Below, piece by piece: positions 28,103-36,442 of a stretch of DNA of 64,000 nucleotides. The notes under the pieces were generated by a model, which was not told where the DNA came from, did no database searches, and was given only the letters and a program-made list of their open reading frames with translations. Each line of letters opens with the position of its first letter. The first letter of the stretch is position 1. Both the position numbers and the translations under genes were made by a program. Source of the stretch: Streptomyces luomodiensis (lineage in GTDB: Bacteria; Actinomycetota; Actinomycetes; Streptomycetales; Streptomycetaceae); contig NZ_CP117522.1 of the NCBI RefSeq assembly GCF_031679605.1, forward strand, positions 5,890,001-5,954,000, written 5' to 3'.

Positions 28103-29413
28103 TTGAGCACCCCTCAAGCCACAGGTACGGGCACCGGTCCCGCGACGGCCGTGGCGTCCCCTCCTGCGATCAGCTCGGTGAGTCCCGCCGCCGGTTCCCC
28201 CGGCGGCGGGACCCTGGTCACCCTGACCGGGAGCAACTTCACCCAGGCGACGGCGGTCCGCTTCGGCCCGGCGCTCGCCTCGTCGTTCACGGTGGTCTCG
28301 GCCACGCAGATCACGGCGGTGGCGCCGCCGGGCAGTGGCACGGTGCTGATCACGGTGACGACGCCGGGTGGGACCAGCAACGGGGTGGCGTACAGCTATA
28401 CCGCCACCCCCGTTCCCTCCCTCACCGGTGCCTCGCCTGTCCAGGGGCCGACCTCCGGTGGGACGACGGTGACGTTGACCGGTACCAATTTGCTGGGGGC
28501 GGTGGCGGTCCGGTTCGGCCCGGCGCTCGCCTCGTCGTTCACGGTGGTCTCGGCCACGCAGATCACGGCGGTGGCGCCGCCGGGCAGTGGCACGGTGCAG
28601 ATCACGGTGGTGACGCCGGGTGGGACCAGCAACGGGGTGGCGTTCACCTATGTGACGGGACCGGTGCTGTCGGCCGTGTCACCCGGTCAGGGGCCGGTCG
28701 GCGGCGCGAACTCGGTGACGCTCACCGGTAGCGGCCTTACCGGCGTCACCGCCGTCACCTTCGGTTCCGTGCCCGCTTCGTCGTTCACCGTCGTCTCGGC
28801 CACCCAGATCAACGCCGTCGCCCCGCCGGGGACCGCCGGGCCGGTGCAGATCACGGTGACCGGGCCGGGCGGCACGAGCAATGGGGTGACGTACTTCTAC
28901 GTCGGTGTCCCCTCCCTCACCGGTGCCTCGCCTGTCCAGGGGCCGACGTCCGGTGGTACGACGGTGACGTTGACCGGTACCAATTTCCTGGGGGCGGCGG
29001 CGGTCCGGTTCGGGGCGGTCAGCGCCTCGTCGTTCACGGTGGTCTCGGCCACGCAGATCACGGCGGTGGCGCCGCCGGGCAGTGGCACCGTGCAGATCAC
29101 GGTGGTGACGCCGGGCGGCACCAGCAACGGCGTTCCGTACGCGTACGTGGCCGTTCCCGTCCTCACCGGTCTGTCCCCCACCGGGGGTCCGCTCACCGCG
29201 GGGACCACGGTCACGCTCTTCGGCAGCGGTCTGACCACGACCAGCTCGGTGCTCTTCGGCGCCACACCCGCCCCCTTCACCGTCGTCTCCGACAGCTGGG
29301 TCACCGCCACCGCGCCCTCCGGCCCCGCCGGGCCGGTGAACGTGCGGGTCACCACGCCCGGCGGCACCAGCAACAGCGTCGTCTACACCCGTGTCGCCGC
29401 GCCCGGGATCTGA
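28103..29413 (+). CDS. Five-domain IPT/TIG protein without signal peptide
   Basis: A 436-residue protein with a short flexible N-terminus and five IPT/TIG domains of about 82 residues. It starts with TTG, preceded by GGAGAT at the right spacing. Domains 1, 2 and 4 are nearly identical even at DNA level, suggesting recent duplication or gene conversion. No export signal is visible, and it ends VAAPGI like its neighbour's VAGPGI. It lies 40 bp after the first TIG gene, so the two probably form an operon. Function is unknown; extended rod or adhesive scaffold is the family-based guess. Confidence 0.88.
   Translation: MSTPQATGTGTGPATAVASPPAISSVSPAAGSPGGGTLVTLTGSNFTQATAVRFGPALASSFTVVSATQITAVAPPGSGTVLITVTTPGGTSNGVAYSYTATPVPSLTGASPVQGPTSGGTTVTLTGTNLLGAVAVRFGPALASSFTVVSATQITAVAPPGSGTVQITVVTPGGTSNGVAFTYVTGPVLSAVSPGQGPVGGANSVTLTGSGLTGVTAVTFGSVPASSFTVVSATQINAVAPPGTAGPVQITVTGPGGTSNGVTYFYVGVPSLTGASPVQGPTSGGTTVTLTGTNFLGAAAVRFGAVSASSFTVVSATQITAVAPPGSGTVQITVVTPGGTSNGVPYAYVAVPVLTGLSPTGGPLTAGTTVTLFGSGLTTTSSVLFGATPAPFTVVSDSWVTATAPSGPAGPVNVRVTTPGGTSNSVVYTRVAAPGI
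28262..29130 (+). repeat. Near-identical intragenic TIG-domain repeats
   Basis: Segment 28262-28390 recurs at 28514-28642 (252-bp period) with few differences. The stretch beginning near 28418 recurs near 28913 (495-bp offset), extending to about 29130. Confidence 0.85.
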
Positions 29414-29438
29414 GCCCAAGCACCGCCCGCTCGCCGTA

Positions 29439-29450
29439 GAAAGCGCTGTC
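29439..29450. promoter_or_regulatory. Possible LacI-type operator half (GAAAGCGCTGTC)
   Basis: An AGCGCT-centred imperfect palindrome, as used by sugar-responsive LacI-family repressors in Streptomyces, lies about 75 bp before the glycoside hydrolase start. Symmetry is incomplete, so this is weak. Confidence 0.25.
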
Positions 29451-29476
29451 ATACCTCTCGACAACGCCCGCCTGTG

Positions 29477-29501
29477 CCCCGACGCTTCGTAAGCGACGGG
29501 G
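29477..29501. terminator. Hairpin between TIG operon and glycoside hydrolase
   Basis: Arms CCCCGACGCTT (29477-29487) and AAGCGACGGGG (29491-29501) pair with one A/A mismatch and a 3-base loop. It could end the TIG transcript or sit in the hydrolase leader. Confidence 0.45.
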
Positions 29502-29523
29502 ACCGGGGCGGCGGAGGGGACTG

Positions 29524-30993
29524 ATGATGCGACGAAGGACACTTCTGACGGCGGCGGGCACCACCCTGCTCGGCACCGCGCTCACCACCGGCACCGCATG
29601 GGCCGACGAGACCATCGCGGTCGACCCCGGCACCGAGCACGGGGCGTGGGAGGGCTGGGGCACCTCGCTCGCCTGGTGGGCCAATGTCTTCGGTGGGCGG
29701 GACGACTTCGCCGACCTGTTCTTCACCACCAAGGCGGTGGGCTACGGCGGCCGGTCGCTGCCCGGCCTCGGGCTCTCCATCGCCCGCTACAACCTCGGCG
29801 GCTGCTCCTGGACCAGCGTGGCCGGCGAGTCCATGGTGGCCTCGCCCAACATCCCCCGGTTCAAACAGATCGAGGGCTACTGGCACGACTGGAACAGCGA
29901 GGACCCGGCCTCCTCGGCCTGGCACTGGAACGCCGACGCGGTCCAGCGGGCGGCGCTGGTCAAGGCCGTTCAGCGGGGCGCCGTCAGCGAGCTGTTCTCC
30001 AACGCGCCCATGTGGTGGATGTGTCTCAACCACAACCCGTCCGGCGCGGCGGACGGCGGCAACAACCTCCAGTCCTGGAACTACCGGCAGTTCGCGCTCT
30101 ACCTCGCCACCACCGCCCGCTACGCCCAGGACCACTGGGGCGTCCGCTTCGCCACCGTCGAGGCGTTCAACGAGCCGTCCTCCGCCTGGTGGAAGGCGGA
30201 CGGGACCCAGGAGGGCTGCCATGTCGACGCGGCGGTCCAGCGCACCGTCCTCGGCCATCTCCGTACCGAGCTCAACACGCGCGGGCTGACCGGCACCCGG
30301 ATCTCGGCGTCGGACGAGACCAGCTACGACCTGGCCCGCACCACCTGGGGCTCCTTCGACGCGGCCACCCGCGCCCTGGTCGACCAGGTCAATGTGCACG
30401 GCTACCAGGGCTCGGGCGGCCGCCGCGACCTGCTGTACGCGGATGTGCGCGCGGCCGGCAAGAAGCTGTGGAACTCCGAGACCGGCGACAGCGACGGCAC
30501 CGGTCTGACCCTGGCCACCAACCTCTGCCTGGACTTCCGCTGGCTGCACCCCACCGCGTGGTGTTACTGGCAGGTCATGGACCCCAGCGCCGGCTGGGCG
30601 CTGATCCACTACGACCCGGACACCGCCCAGCCCGGCGCCGTGCAGACCAAGTACTACGCACTCGCCCAGTTCACCCGCCACATCCGCCCCGGCATGCGCA
30701 TCCTGGAGACCGGCTCGGACCACGCGGTCGCCGCGTACGACCCGGCCGCGCGCCGGCTCGTCCTCGTCGCCGTCAACCCCGGGGCCGCCCAGACGCTCAC
30801 CTTCGACCTGTCCCGCTTCGGCCAGGTCACCGGGGGCGCGGGCGGGCTGGTGCCGCGCTGGTCCACCCAGACCTCGGGCACCGGCGATCTCTACACCGCG
30901 CGTCAGGACACGGCGCTCGACGGCAAGCGGCTGAGCGTGCCGTTCGCCGCGAAGTCGGTGCAGACGTTCCAGATCGACGGGGTGACGGAGTAG
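29524..30993 (+). CDS. Secreted glycoside hydrolase family 30, endo-beta-1,6-galactanase-like
   Basis: A 489-residue exported enzyme. The N-terminus MMRRRTLLTAAGTTLLG followed by an AWA cleavage site looks like a Tat-type signal. The mature start GAWEGWGTSLAWWANVFGG is typical of the GH30 galactanase group. Candidate catalytic residues are the glutamate in EAFNEPSSAWW (acid/base) and the one in WNSETGDSDG (nucleophile). A beta-rich C-terminal domain follows the barrel. GGCGGAGGGG precedes the start. The likely substrate is beta-1,6-galactan of plant arabinogalactan, inferred from family resemblance. Confidence 0.88.
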   Translation: MMRRRTLLTAAGTTLLGTALTTGTAWADETIAVDPGTEHGAWEGWGTSLAWWANVFGGRDDFADLFFTTKAVGYGGRSLPGLGLSIARYNLGGCSWTSVAGESMVASPNIPRFKQIEGYWHDWNSEDPASSAWHWNADAVQRAALVKAVQRGAVSELFSNAPMWWMCLNHNPSGAADGGNNLQSWNYRQFALYLATTARYAQDHWGVRFATVEAFNEPSSAWWKADGTQEGCHVDAAVQRTVLGHLRTELNTRGLTGTRISASDETSYDLARTTWGSFDAATRALVDQVNVHGYQGSGGRRDLLYADVRAAGKKLWNSETGDSDGTGLTLATNLCLDFRWLHPTAWCYWQVMDPSAGWALIHYDPDTAQPGAVQTKYYALAQFTRHIRPGMRILETGSDHAVAAYDPAARRLVLVAVNPGAAQTLTFDLSRFGQVTGGAGGLVPRWSTQTSGTGDLYTARQDTALDGKRLSVPFAAKSVQTFQIDGVTE

Positions 30994-31036
30994 CGCGGCG
31001 GGGCCAGGGCGCGAGGCGGCGGACGGGCGGGGCCGG

Positions 31037-31645
31037 CTACGGCGCGAGGCGGCGGACGATCCGGCGCAGCTGGTCCGCGTAGCGCTCGCGGAACTCCGGC
31101 GAGTCCGGGTCGGCGCCGAAGAGCCGGCGCACGGTGTGCGGCAGCGTCATCGGTGCCGCGACCAGGCTGACGCACAGCAACATCGCCATGGCCGGGTCGA
31201 TGTCCTCGGCGATCTCTCCGTCGGCCTGGCGGCGCCGCAGGTCGGAGAGGTCTTCGGGCTCCTCGTCCGGCGCGGCGCTGGCCAGGCCGCACCAGGCGTC
31301 GAGGCGGCATCCCCGGGGGTCGGCGAAGGCTTCCGCCAGGTAGCGGAGGACGAGCTGATCGAGGGGGAGGGCCGGGTCGTTGAAGGTCGCTTCGTGCCGC
31401 AGCCACTGGCGGCCCAGCTCCTTGTAGAGCCCCTCCTTGCCGCCGAAGTGGTAGGCGATGAGCTGCTTGTTGAGGCCCGCCCGGTCCGCGATGCTCTGGA
31501 CGCGGGCGCCCGCGTACCCCTTCTCGGCGAACTCGTCCATGGCCGCCTCCAGCAGCAGCCGCCGGGAGCGCTCCGGGTCCAGCTTGCGCTCCTCGGGGGC
31601 GGGGGCGCGGCGGGGCCTCTTCGGCGTCCCCTCCATCGTCGTCAT
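31037..31645 (-). CDS. TetR-family transcriptional repressor
   Basis: A 202-residue regulator with an N-terminal TetR helix-turn-helix (IADRAGLNKQLIAYHFGGKEGLY at about 52-75) and a divergent ligand domain. It is transcribed divergently from the NmrA-like gene with a 146-bp gap holding a palindrome, the classical layout for autoregulation and control of the neighbour. GGAAGAGGAG precedes the ATG. Confidence 0.93.
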   Translation of the reverse strand: MTTMEGTPKRPRRAPAPEERKLDPERSRRLLLEAAMDEFAEKGYAGARVQSIADRAGLNKQLIAYHFGGKEGLYKELGRQWLRHEATFNDPALPLDQLVLRYLAEAFADPRGCRLDAWCGLASAAPDEEPEDLSDLRRRQADGEIAEDIDPAMAMLLCVSLVAAPMTLPHTVRRLFGADPDSPEFRERYADQLRRIVRRLAP

Positions 31646-31695
31646 CTCCTCTTCCTCCTGGTCCGGACAGGCTAGCCGCAGGCTTCCGCCATTCT

Positions 31696-31734
31696 TTCAT
31701 CTATACGTTTGACAACTTCATCTGGATGGATGAA
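31696..31734. promoter_or_regulatory. TetR operator and plus-strand promoter candidate
   Basis: TTCATC-N6-GATGAA (31717-31734) is a perfect inverted repeat, and a further TTCATC lies 21 bp upstream (31696-31701). A consensus -35 TTGACA (31709-31714) lies just before the palindrome, so a bound repressor would cover the promoter of the NmrA-like gene. Confidence 0.5.
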
Positions 31735-31791
31735 CCTTGCCACGGATATTACCGATACCCACTGAGCGCAGGACACCCAAGGAGATCGATC

Positions 31792-32616
31792 ATGTTCGTG
31801 GTGACCGGAGCCACCGGAAACGTCGGCGGCCATGTGGTGCGGGAGCTGGCCGACGCGGGCGCCGAGGTGGTCGCGCTCACCCGCGACCCCGGGGCGGCCC
31901 GGCTGCCGGAGGGCGTCCGGGCGGCCCGGACCGACGAGCTGCCCCTGGCGGGCGCCACCGGGCTGTTCCTCAACCCGGCGGTGGTGTGGCAGCTGGGCGC
32001 GGACCGGCTGCTGGCGCGGGCCAAGGAGAGCGGGGTGCGGCGGATCGTGCTGCTGTCCTCGTCCTCCGTCCTGGACGCGGGCCCGGACAACCCCATCGGC
32101 ACGCGCCACCTCGAGCTGGAGCGCGCGATCAAGGGCTCGGGGCTGGAGTGGACGTTCGTCCGGCCGGGCGCCTTCGCCGCCAACGCGCTCCAGTGGGCGG
32201 CCCAGATCAAGGCCGGGGACGTGGTGTACGGACCGTACGCCAATGCCCACACCGCCCCGATCCACGAGGCCGACATGGGCGCGGTCGCCGCCCGTGCGCT
32301 GCTGGACGACGCGCTGGCCGGCCAGGCGCCGGTGCTGTCGGGGCCGGAGTCGCTGACCTTCTCCGACCAGGTGCGCATCATCGGCGAGGCCCTCGGACGG
32401 CCGCTGCGGTACGAGGAGCTTCCGCGGGAGGTGGCGCGGGAGCGGATGCTCGGCGGTGGGCACATGACCCCGGACGTCGCGGACTCGCTGCTCACCATGT
32501 TCGCGCGGTACGTCGGCCACCCCGCCGAGATCTCCCCGGAGACCGAGCGCGTCACGGGCCGCCCCGGGCGTACGTTCGCGCGGTGGGCGCGGGACCACGT
32601 GGCCGCCTTCCGCTGA
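31792..32616 (+). CDS. NmrA/NAD(P)H-binding family protein
   Basis: A 274-residue atypical SDR related to NmrA and quinone oxidoreductase regulators. The N-terminal nucleotide motif is VTGATGNVGGHVV, followed by LLSSSSV and a FVRPGAFAANALQWA segment. AAGGAG precedes the ATG at 31792; in-frame upstream sequence has no ribosome site. Its divergent TetR neighbour probably controls it. Redox sensing or NAD(P)H-dependent reduction of a quinone or aldehyde is the family-based expectation. Confidence 0.9.
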   Translation: MFVVTGATGNVGGHVVRELADAGAEVVALTRDPGAARLPEGVRAARTDELPLAGATGLFLNPAVVWQLGADRLLARAKESGVRRIVLLSSSSVLDAGPDNPIGTRHLELERAIKGSGLEWTFVRPGAFAANALQWAAQIKAGDVVYGPYANAHTAPIHEADMGAVAARALLDDALAGQAPVLSGPESLTFSDQVRIIGEALGRPLRYEELPREVARERMLGGGHMTPDVADSLLTMFARYVGHPAEISPETERVTGRPGRTFARWARDHVAAFR

Positions 32617-32644
32617 GGCGCACGGCGCCGGGGGCGCGCTCGGG

Positions 32645-33808
32645 TCAGGAGGCGGTGCGGGTGCCTCGCTTGCCCGTCTGCTTCTTGGCGGCGGTCTTCT
32701 TGGCTGTGGTCTTCCCGGCTGTGGTCTTCCCGGCCGTGGTCTTCCCGGCCGTGGTCTTCGCGGCTGTGGTCTTCCTGGGTGCCGTCTGCTTCGTGCCGGT
32801 CTTCTTCCCGGTGGTCCCCGCCGCCTTCCCGGCGGGCTTCTCCTCCGCGGGCTTCTCCTCGGCGGTCTTCGTCCCGCTCTTCCTCGTCCCCGCCGCCTTC
32901 TTCCTGGCGGCGGGGGCCTTCTTCGCGGGAGCCTTTTTCGCCGGGGCCTTCTTGCGGCCGCGCAGATGGGTGACCGTCGCCTTCTCGCGCTCCGCGCCCT
33001 CCTCCCCGGTCTCCTCACCGGCCTCCTCACCCCGGGTCCGCCGGGCGCTGCGGACGCTCTCCTGGAGCGCCGCCATCAGGTCGACCACCTGCGCGCCCGT
33101 GGGCCGCTCGCCGGGCTCGGCGGTGGGGGCGGCGCCGGACATCTTCGCCGCCACCAGGGATTCCAGCGCCTCGTGGTACTCGTCGTGCAGGTCGTCCAGG
33201 TCCACCTCGCCGAGCGTCGCCATCAGGGTGTCGGCGAGGTCCAGTTCGGCAGGCTTCACGGTCACCTTCTCCTTGGGGGCCACCCCCGTGGACTCGCGCA
33301 CCTCGTCCGGCCAGAGCAGCCGGTGCAGCGCGAGGGTGTCGCCCACGACGCGGAGCATGCCCAGCCGCTCGCGGCCGCGGTGGGCGTATTTGGCGATGGC
33401 GACCTTCTCGCTGCGCTTGAGCGCCTCGCGCAGCAGGGTGTACGGCTTGGCCGCGGCGGCGCCGCCGGTGCCCAGGTAGTAGGCGTCGCCCATCTGGAGC
33501 GGATCGATCTCCGACGCGGAGATGAACGCCTCGATCTCCAGGGTGTGGGTGGTGGGCAGCGGCAGGGCCGCGAGGTCCTCGTCGGTGACCGGGATCAGCG
33601 CGCCGTCGGCGTCCTCGTACGCCCGCCCGATCTCGCTCGCGTCGACCGACTCGTCCTCGAGCTCACAGACCTTGCGATAGCGGATGCGGCCGCCGTCGCG
33701 GGTGTGGATCTGCCGGAACGAGATGGAGTGGTCCTCGGTCGCCGAATACATCTTGACCGGAATGCTCACTAGACCGAACGAAATGTTCCCATTCCAGATA
33801 GATCGCAT
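32645..33808 (-). CDS. ku: Ku protein of bacterial non-homologous end joining
   Basis: A 387-residue Ku homodimer subunit that binds double-strand DNA ends and recruits LigD-type enzymes. The N-terminus MRSIWNGNISFGLVSIPVK is diagnostic, and the core extends to about residue 260. The last 120 residues are a Lys/Ala/Thr-rich tail with repeated KTTAG and KKAPA units, typical of long actinobacterial Ku C-termini that bind DNA. AAAGGGA lies upstream of the ATG. It is divergent from the polymerase gene with only 30 bp between start codons. Confidence 0.95.
   Translation of the reverse strand: MRSIWNGNISFGLVSIPVKMYSATEDHSISFRQIHTRDGGRIRYRKVCELEDESVDASEIGRAYEDADGALIPVTDEDLAALPLPTTHTLEIEAFISASEIDPLQMGDAYYLGTGGAAAAKPYTLLREALKRSEKVAIAKYAHRGRERLGMLRVVGDTLALHRLLWPDEVRESTGVAPKEKVTVKPAELDLADTLMATLGEVDLDDLHDEYHEALESLVAAKMSGAAPTAEPGERPTGAQVVDLMAALQESVRSARRTRGEEAGEETGEEGAEREKATVTHLRGRKKAPAKKAPAKKAPAARKKAAGTRKSGTKTAEEKPAEEKPAGKAAGTTGKKTGTKQTAPRKTTAAKTTAGKTTAGKTTAGKTTAKKTAAKKQTGKRGTRTAS
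32700..32775. repeat. 15-bp tandem repeat in the Ku tail
   Basis: About five near-perfect copies of GTGGTCTTCCCGGCC (plus strand) encode the KTTAG units of the Ku C-terminus and are liable to expansion or contraction. Confidence 0.85.
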
Positions 33809-33838
33809 ACTTGATCCCTTTCGTGAGATTCTTATCGT

Positions 33839-34816
33839 ATGTCTCCGATCGCGGAGGTGGAGGGGCGGCGGATCGCGCTCAAGAACCTCGACAAGGTCAT
33901 CCATCCGGCCACCGGCACCACCAAGGGCGAGCTGCTGCACTACCTGGCGTCCACCGCGGAGCCGCTCCTCGGCCATCTGCGCGGACGGCCGCTGGCGTTC
34001 CTGCGGTACCCGGACGGCCCCGACGGCCAGCGGTTCTTCACCAAGAACCCGCCCCCGGGCACGCCCTCCTGGGTGACGACCGCCGAGGTCACCCGCCATG
34101 AAGGGGAGACCGCGCGGCAGGTGCTGGTCCAGGACCTGCCCTCGCTGATGTGGGCGGCCAACCTGGTGGTGGAGTTCCACGCCCCGATGTGGCGCGTCGA
34201 CGCGGGGGTGGGCGTCGCCGACCGGCTCGTCTTCGACCTCGACCCCGGGCCGCCCGCCACGATCGTGGACTGCCGCGCCGTCGCCGTATGGCTGCGCGAG
34301 CGGCTGCGCGCCGACGGCCTCACCGCCTACGCCAAGACCAGCGGCTCCAAGGGGCTGCATCTGCTGGTGCCGGTGGCGCCGACCGCCTCCCGGCAGACCA
34401 CCGCCTATGCCAGACGGCTGGCCCAGGAGGCCGCCCGCGCCATGCCGGACCTGGTCGTTCGCAAGATGACCCGCTCGCTGCGGCCGGGAAAGGTGTACGT
34501 GGACTTCAGCCAGAACGCCGCCGCGAAGACCACCGCCGCGCCGTACACCCCCCGCGCCCGCCCCGAACCGGCCGTCTCCACGCCCGTCACCTGGGAGGAG
34601 GTCGAGGAGTGCCGCGACCCCGCGGAGCTGTCCTTCCTGATCGACGACATCCCCGGGCGGCTCGACCGCCACGGGGATCTGCTCGCCCCGCTGCTGGACC
34701 TGGCGGGGGCACGCCCGCTGCCGACGGCCGCCGGCCCCGGTGACGACTTCGAGGACGAGGACGAGAGTGAAGGCGAGGGCGAGGGCGAAGGTGACGACGA
34801 GGGTGCCGGCCGATGA
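33839..34816 (+). CDS. LigD-type polymerase/primase domain protein
   Basis: A 325-residue stand-alone archaeo-eukaryotic primase-polymerase of the LigD PolDom type, which fills gaps at Ku-bound ends, often with ribonucleotides. Visible motifs are LVFDLDPG (metal-binding aspartates), SGSKGLHLLVP and KVYVDFSQN. The last 30 residues are a Glu/Asp/Gly-rich acidic tail. Its stop overlaps the ligase start by ATGA, so polymerase and ligase are made together as separate chains rather than as one LigD fusion. Confidence 0.93.
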   Translation: MSPIAEVEGRRIALKNLDKVIHPATGTTKGELLHYLASTAEPLLGHLRGRPLAFLRYPDGPDGQRFFTKNPPPGTPSWVTTAEVTRHEGETARQVLVQDLPSLMWAANLVVEFHAPMWRVDAGVGVADRLVFDLDPGPPATIVDCRAVAVWLRERLRADGLTAYAKTSGSKGLHLLVPVAPTASRQTTAYARRLAQEAARAMPDLVVRKMTRSLRPGKVYVDFSQNAAAKTTAAPYTPRARPEPAVSTPVTWEEVEECRDPAELSFLIDDIPGRLDRHGDLLAPLLDLAGARPLPTAAGPGDDFEDEDESEGEGEGEGDDEGAGR

Positions 34817-35748
34817 CCCCCCGTGAGCTGCCCCTTCGGCCACCCGTGGACGTGGCGCTGGCCCGCGTCGTCCCCACCCTGCCGACCGCCCCGCCCGGCC
34901 GGCGGCTGGCCTACGAGCCGAAGTTCGACGGCCACCGGCTGCTGATCTTCCGGCTGGAGGACGCCGTCAGGATGCAGGCCCGCTCCGGCCGCATCGTCAC
35001 CCGCGCCTTCCCCGACCTGGCGGCCGCCGCGCGGCCCCTTCCGCCCGGCACCGTCCTCGACGGCGAGGTGGTGGTGTGGACCGGCGGCCGTACCGACTTC
35101 GCCGCCGTCCAGAAGCGCGCCTTCGCCGCGTCCGAGTCCCGGGCGGGCCGGCTCGCCCGTGAGCTGCCCGCCTCCTACGCCGCCTTCGACCTGCTGGCGA
35201 TCGACGCGGAGGACCTGCGGCCGCTTCCTTACGCGCTGCGCCGCGCCCGGCTGATGGCGCTCCTCGAACCGCTCGGCCCACCGCTTCAGGCCGTTCCGAT
35301 GACCACCGACCCGGAAACCGCCACCGCCTGGTACGAGGCGCTTCCGGAGATCGGCGTCGAGGGCCTGGTCATCAAGGACCTCGACCAGCCCTACCGGCCG
35401 GGCCGCCACTGGCGGAAGCTGCGCCATTCGGAGACCCGTGACGCCGTCGTCGTCGGCGTCGTCGGCCCCCGGCTCCGACCGCGCGCCCTGGCGCTGGTGC
35501 TCCCCGGCGACGACGCCCCCGTGATCTCCGCACCGCTCGCCCCGGACATCCGCGCCCAGCTCGCCACGGCCCTGCGCGACCTGCCCGAATCCCAGCCGCC
35601 ACCCGCGCAACTCCCCACCGCGCCGGACCGGGTGGGCGTCGAGATCGCCTACCGCCCCATCGATCCGGACCTGACGGTCGAGGTCCGCCAGGAGAGCACG
35701 GTCCGCCACGCCGCGACAACGGTCATACGCCTCCGTACCCCCGACTAA
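34813..35748 (+). CDS. ATP-dependent DNA ligase (LigC/LigD ligase-domain type)
   Basis: A 311-residue ligase with nucleotidyltransferase motif I in EPKFDGHRLLI (adenylated Lys), motif III YAAFDLLAIDA, motif IV VEGLVIKD and motif V KLRHSETRDAVVVG, then an OB-fold. It seals nicks, here most likely with the adjacent Ku and polymerase in non-homologous end joining. Coupled to the polymerase gene by ATGA. Confidence 0.93.
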   Translation: MTPRELPLRPPVDVALARVVPTLPTAPPGRRLAYEPKFDGHRLLIFRLEDAVRMQARSGRIVTRAFPDLAAAARPLPPGTVLDGEVVVWTGGRTDFAAVQKRAFAASESRAGRLARELPASYAAFDLLAIDAEDLRPLPYALRRARLMALLEPLGPPLQAVPMTTDPETATAWYEALPEIGVEGLVIKDLDQPYRPGRHWRKLRHSETRDAVVVGVVGPRLRPRALALVLPGDDAPVISAPLAPDIRAQLATALRDLPESQPPPAQLPTAPDRVGVEIAYRPIDPDLTVEVRQESTVRHAATTVIRLRTPD

Positions 35749-36442
35749 CCACCCCCGCCGCCCCAGGCTGCGCCCGCCCCGCCCGGCTTAGCCCGGCCCC
35801 GCGCCCCCTCGTCCCGACCGTCCGCCCGGTCTTGTTGTCGCCCGGCCCCGCACCCCGCGCGCCCACCCGCGCGGCAATGCGCGGCGCGGGCGACGGGCGG
35901 TGCCCCCGGGGGTGGGGGACTGGCGCGGGCGATGACCGCGGGTCCGGGCATGGGTGGCGGGCGCGGGCGATGACCGGCGCGTGCCACGGACGTGGGTGAC
36001 GGGTGCGGGCCCCGAGCGTGCGTGACTGGTGCGGACGACGGGTGCAGGTGACGGGTGCGGGCGATGGCGGCGGGTGCCACGGGCGTGGGTGACGGGTGCG
36101 GACGACGGGCGCGGGTGGCGCGTGCGGGCCCCGGGCGTGGGCGACCGGTGCGGGCCACGGACGTGAGGGACCGGCGCGGGTGACGGGCGGGGGCCACGGA
36201 CGACGGCCGCAGGTCCCGGGTGCGGGCCACGCGCGTGGGTGACGGGTGCGGGCCCCGGACGTGGGTGACTGGTGTGGGTGAGCGGTGCGGGCCACGGGCG
36301 CGCGCCAAGAGCGCGGGCCCCGGGTGTGGGTGACGGGTGCGCGCCACCAGCGCGGGCCCCGGGCGCGGGTGGCCGGTGCGCCCACGGGCGCGTGGGGTGC
36401 GGGTGCGTGTGACGGTCGTGGCGGTGGTGTCGCGGTCGTGGG
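35749..36442. other. Gene-free region between convergent genes
   Basis: About 690 bp between the ligase stop and the desulfhydrase stop. The first 120 bp is C/G-rich unique sequence; the remainder is the minisatellite listed separately. Reading frames cross it on the minus strand but lack a ribosome site and encode only repeat-derived Arg/Pro/His-rich sequence, so I call no gene. Confidence 0.7.
35870..36420. repeat. Degenerate GGTGCGGGC / GTGGGTGAC minisatellite
   Basis: About 550 bp of imperfect 12- and 24-bp units built from GTGCGGGCCCCG, GGCGTGGGTGAC and GGGTGCGGACGAC variants. Strong G/C strand asymmetry (plus strand G-rich). Confidence 0.85.

Noticed and set aside
35723..36385. Minus-strand frame encoding an Arg/Pro/His-rich 220-residue protein across the minisatellite
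   Set aside because: It is a by-product of repeat composition: no ribosome site, no recognisable fold, and similar open frames exist on other frames of the same array.
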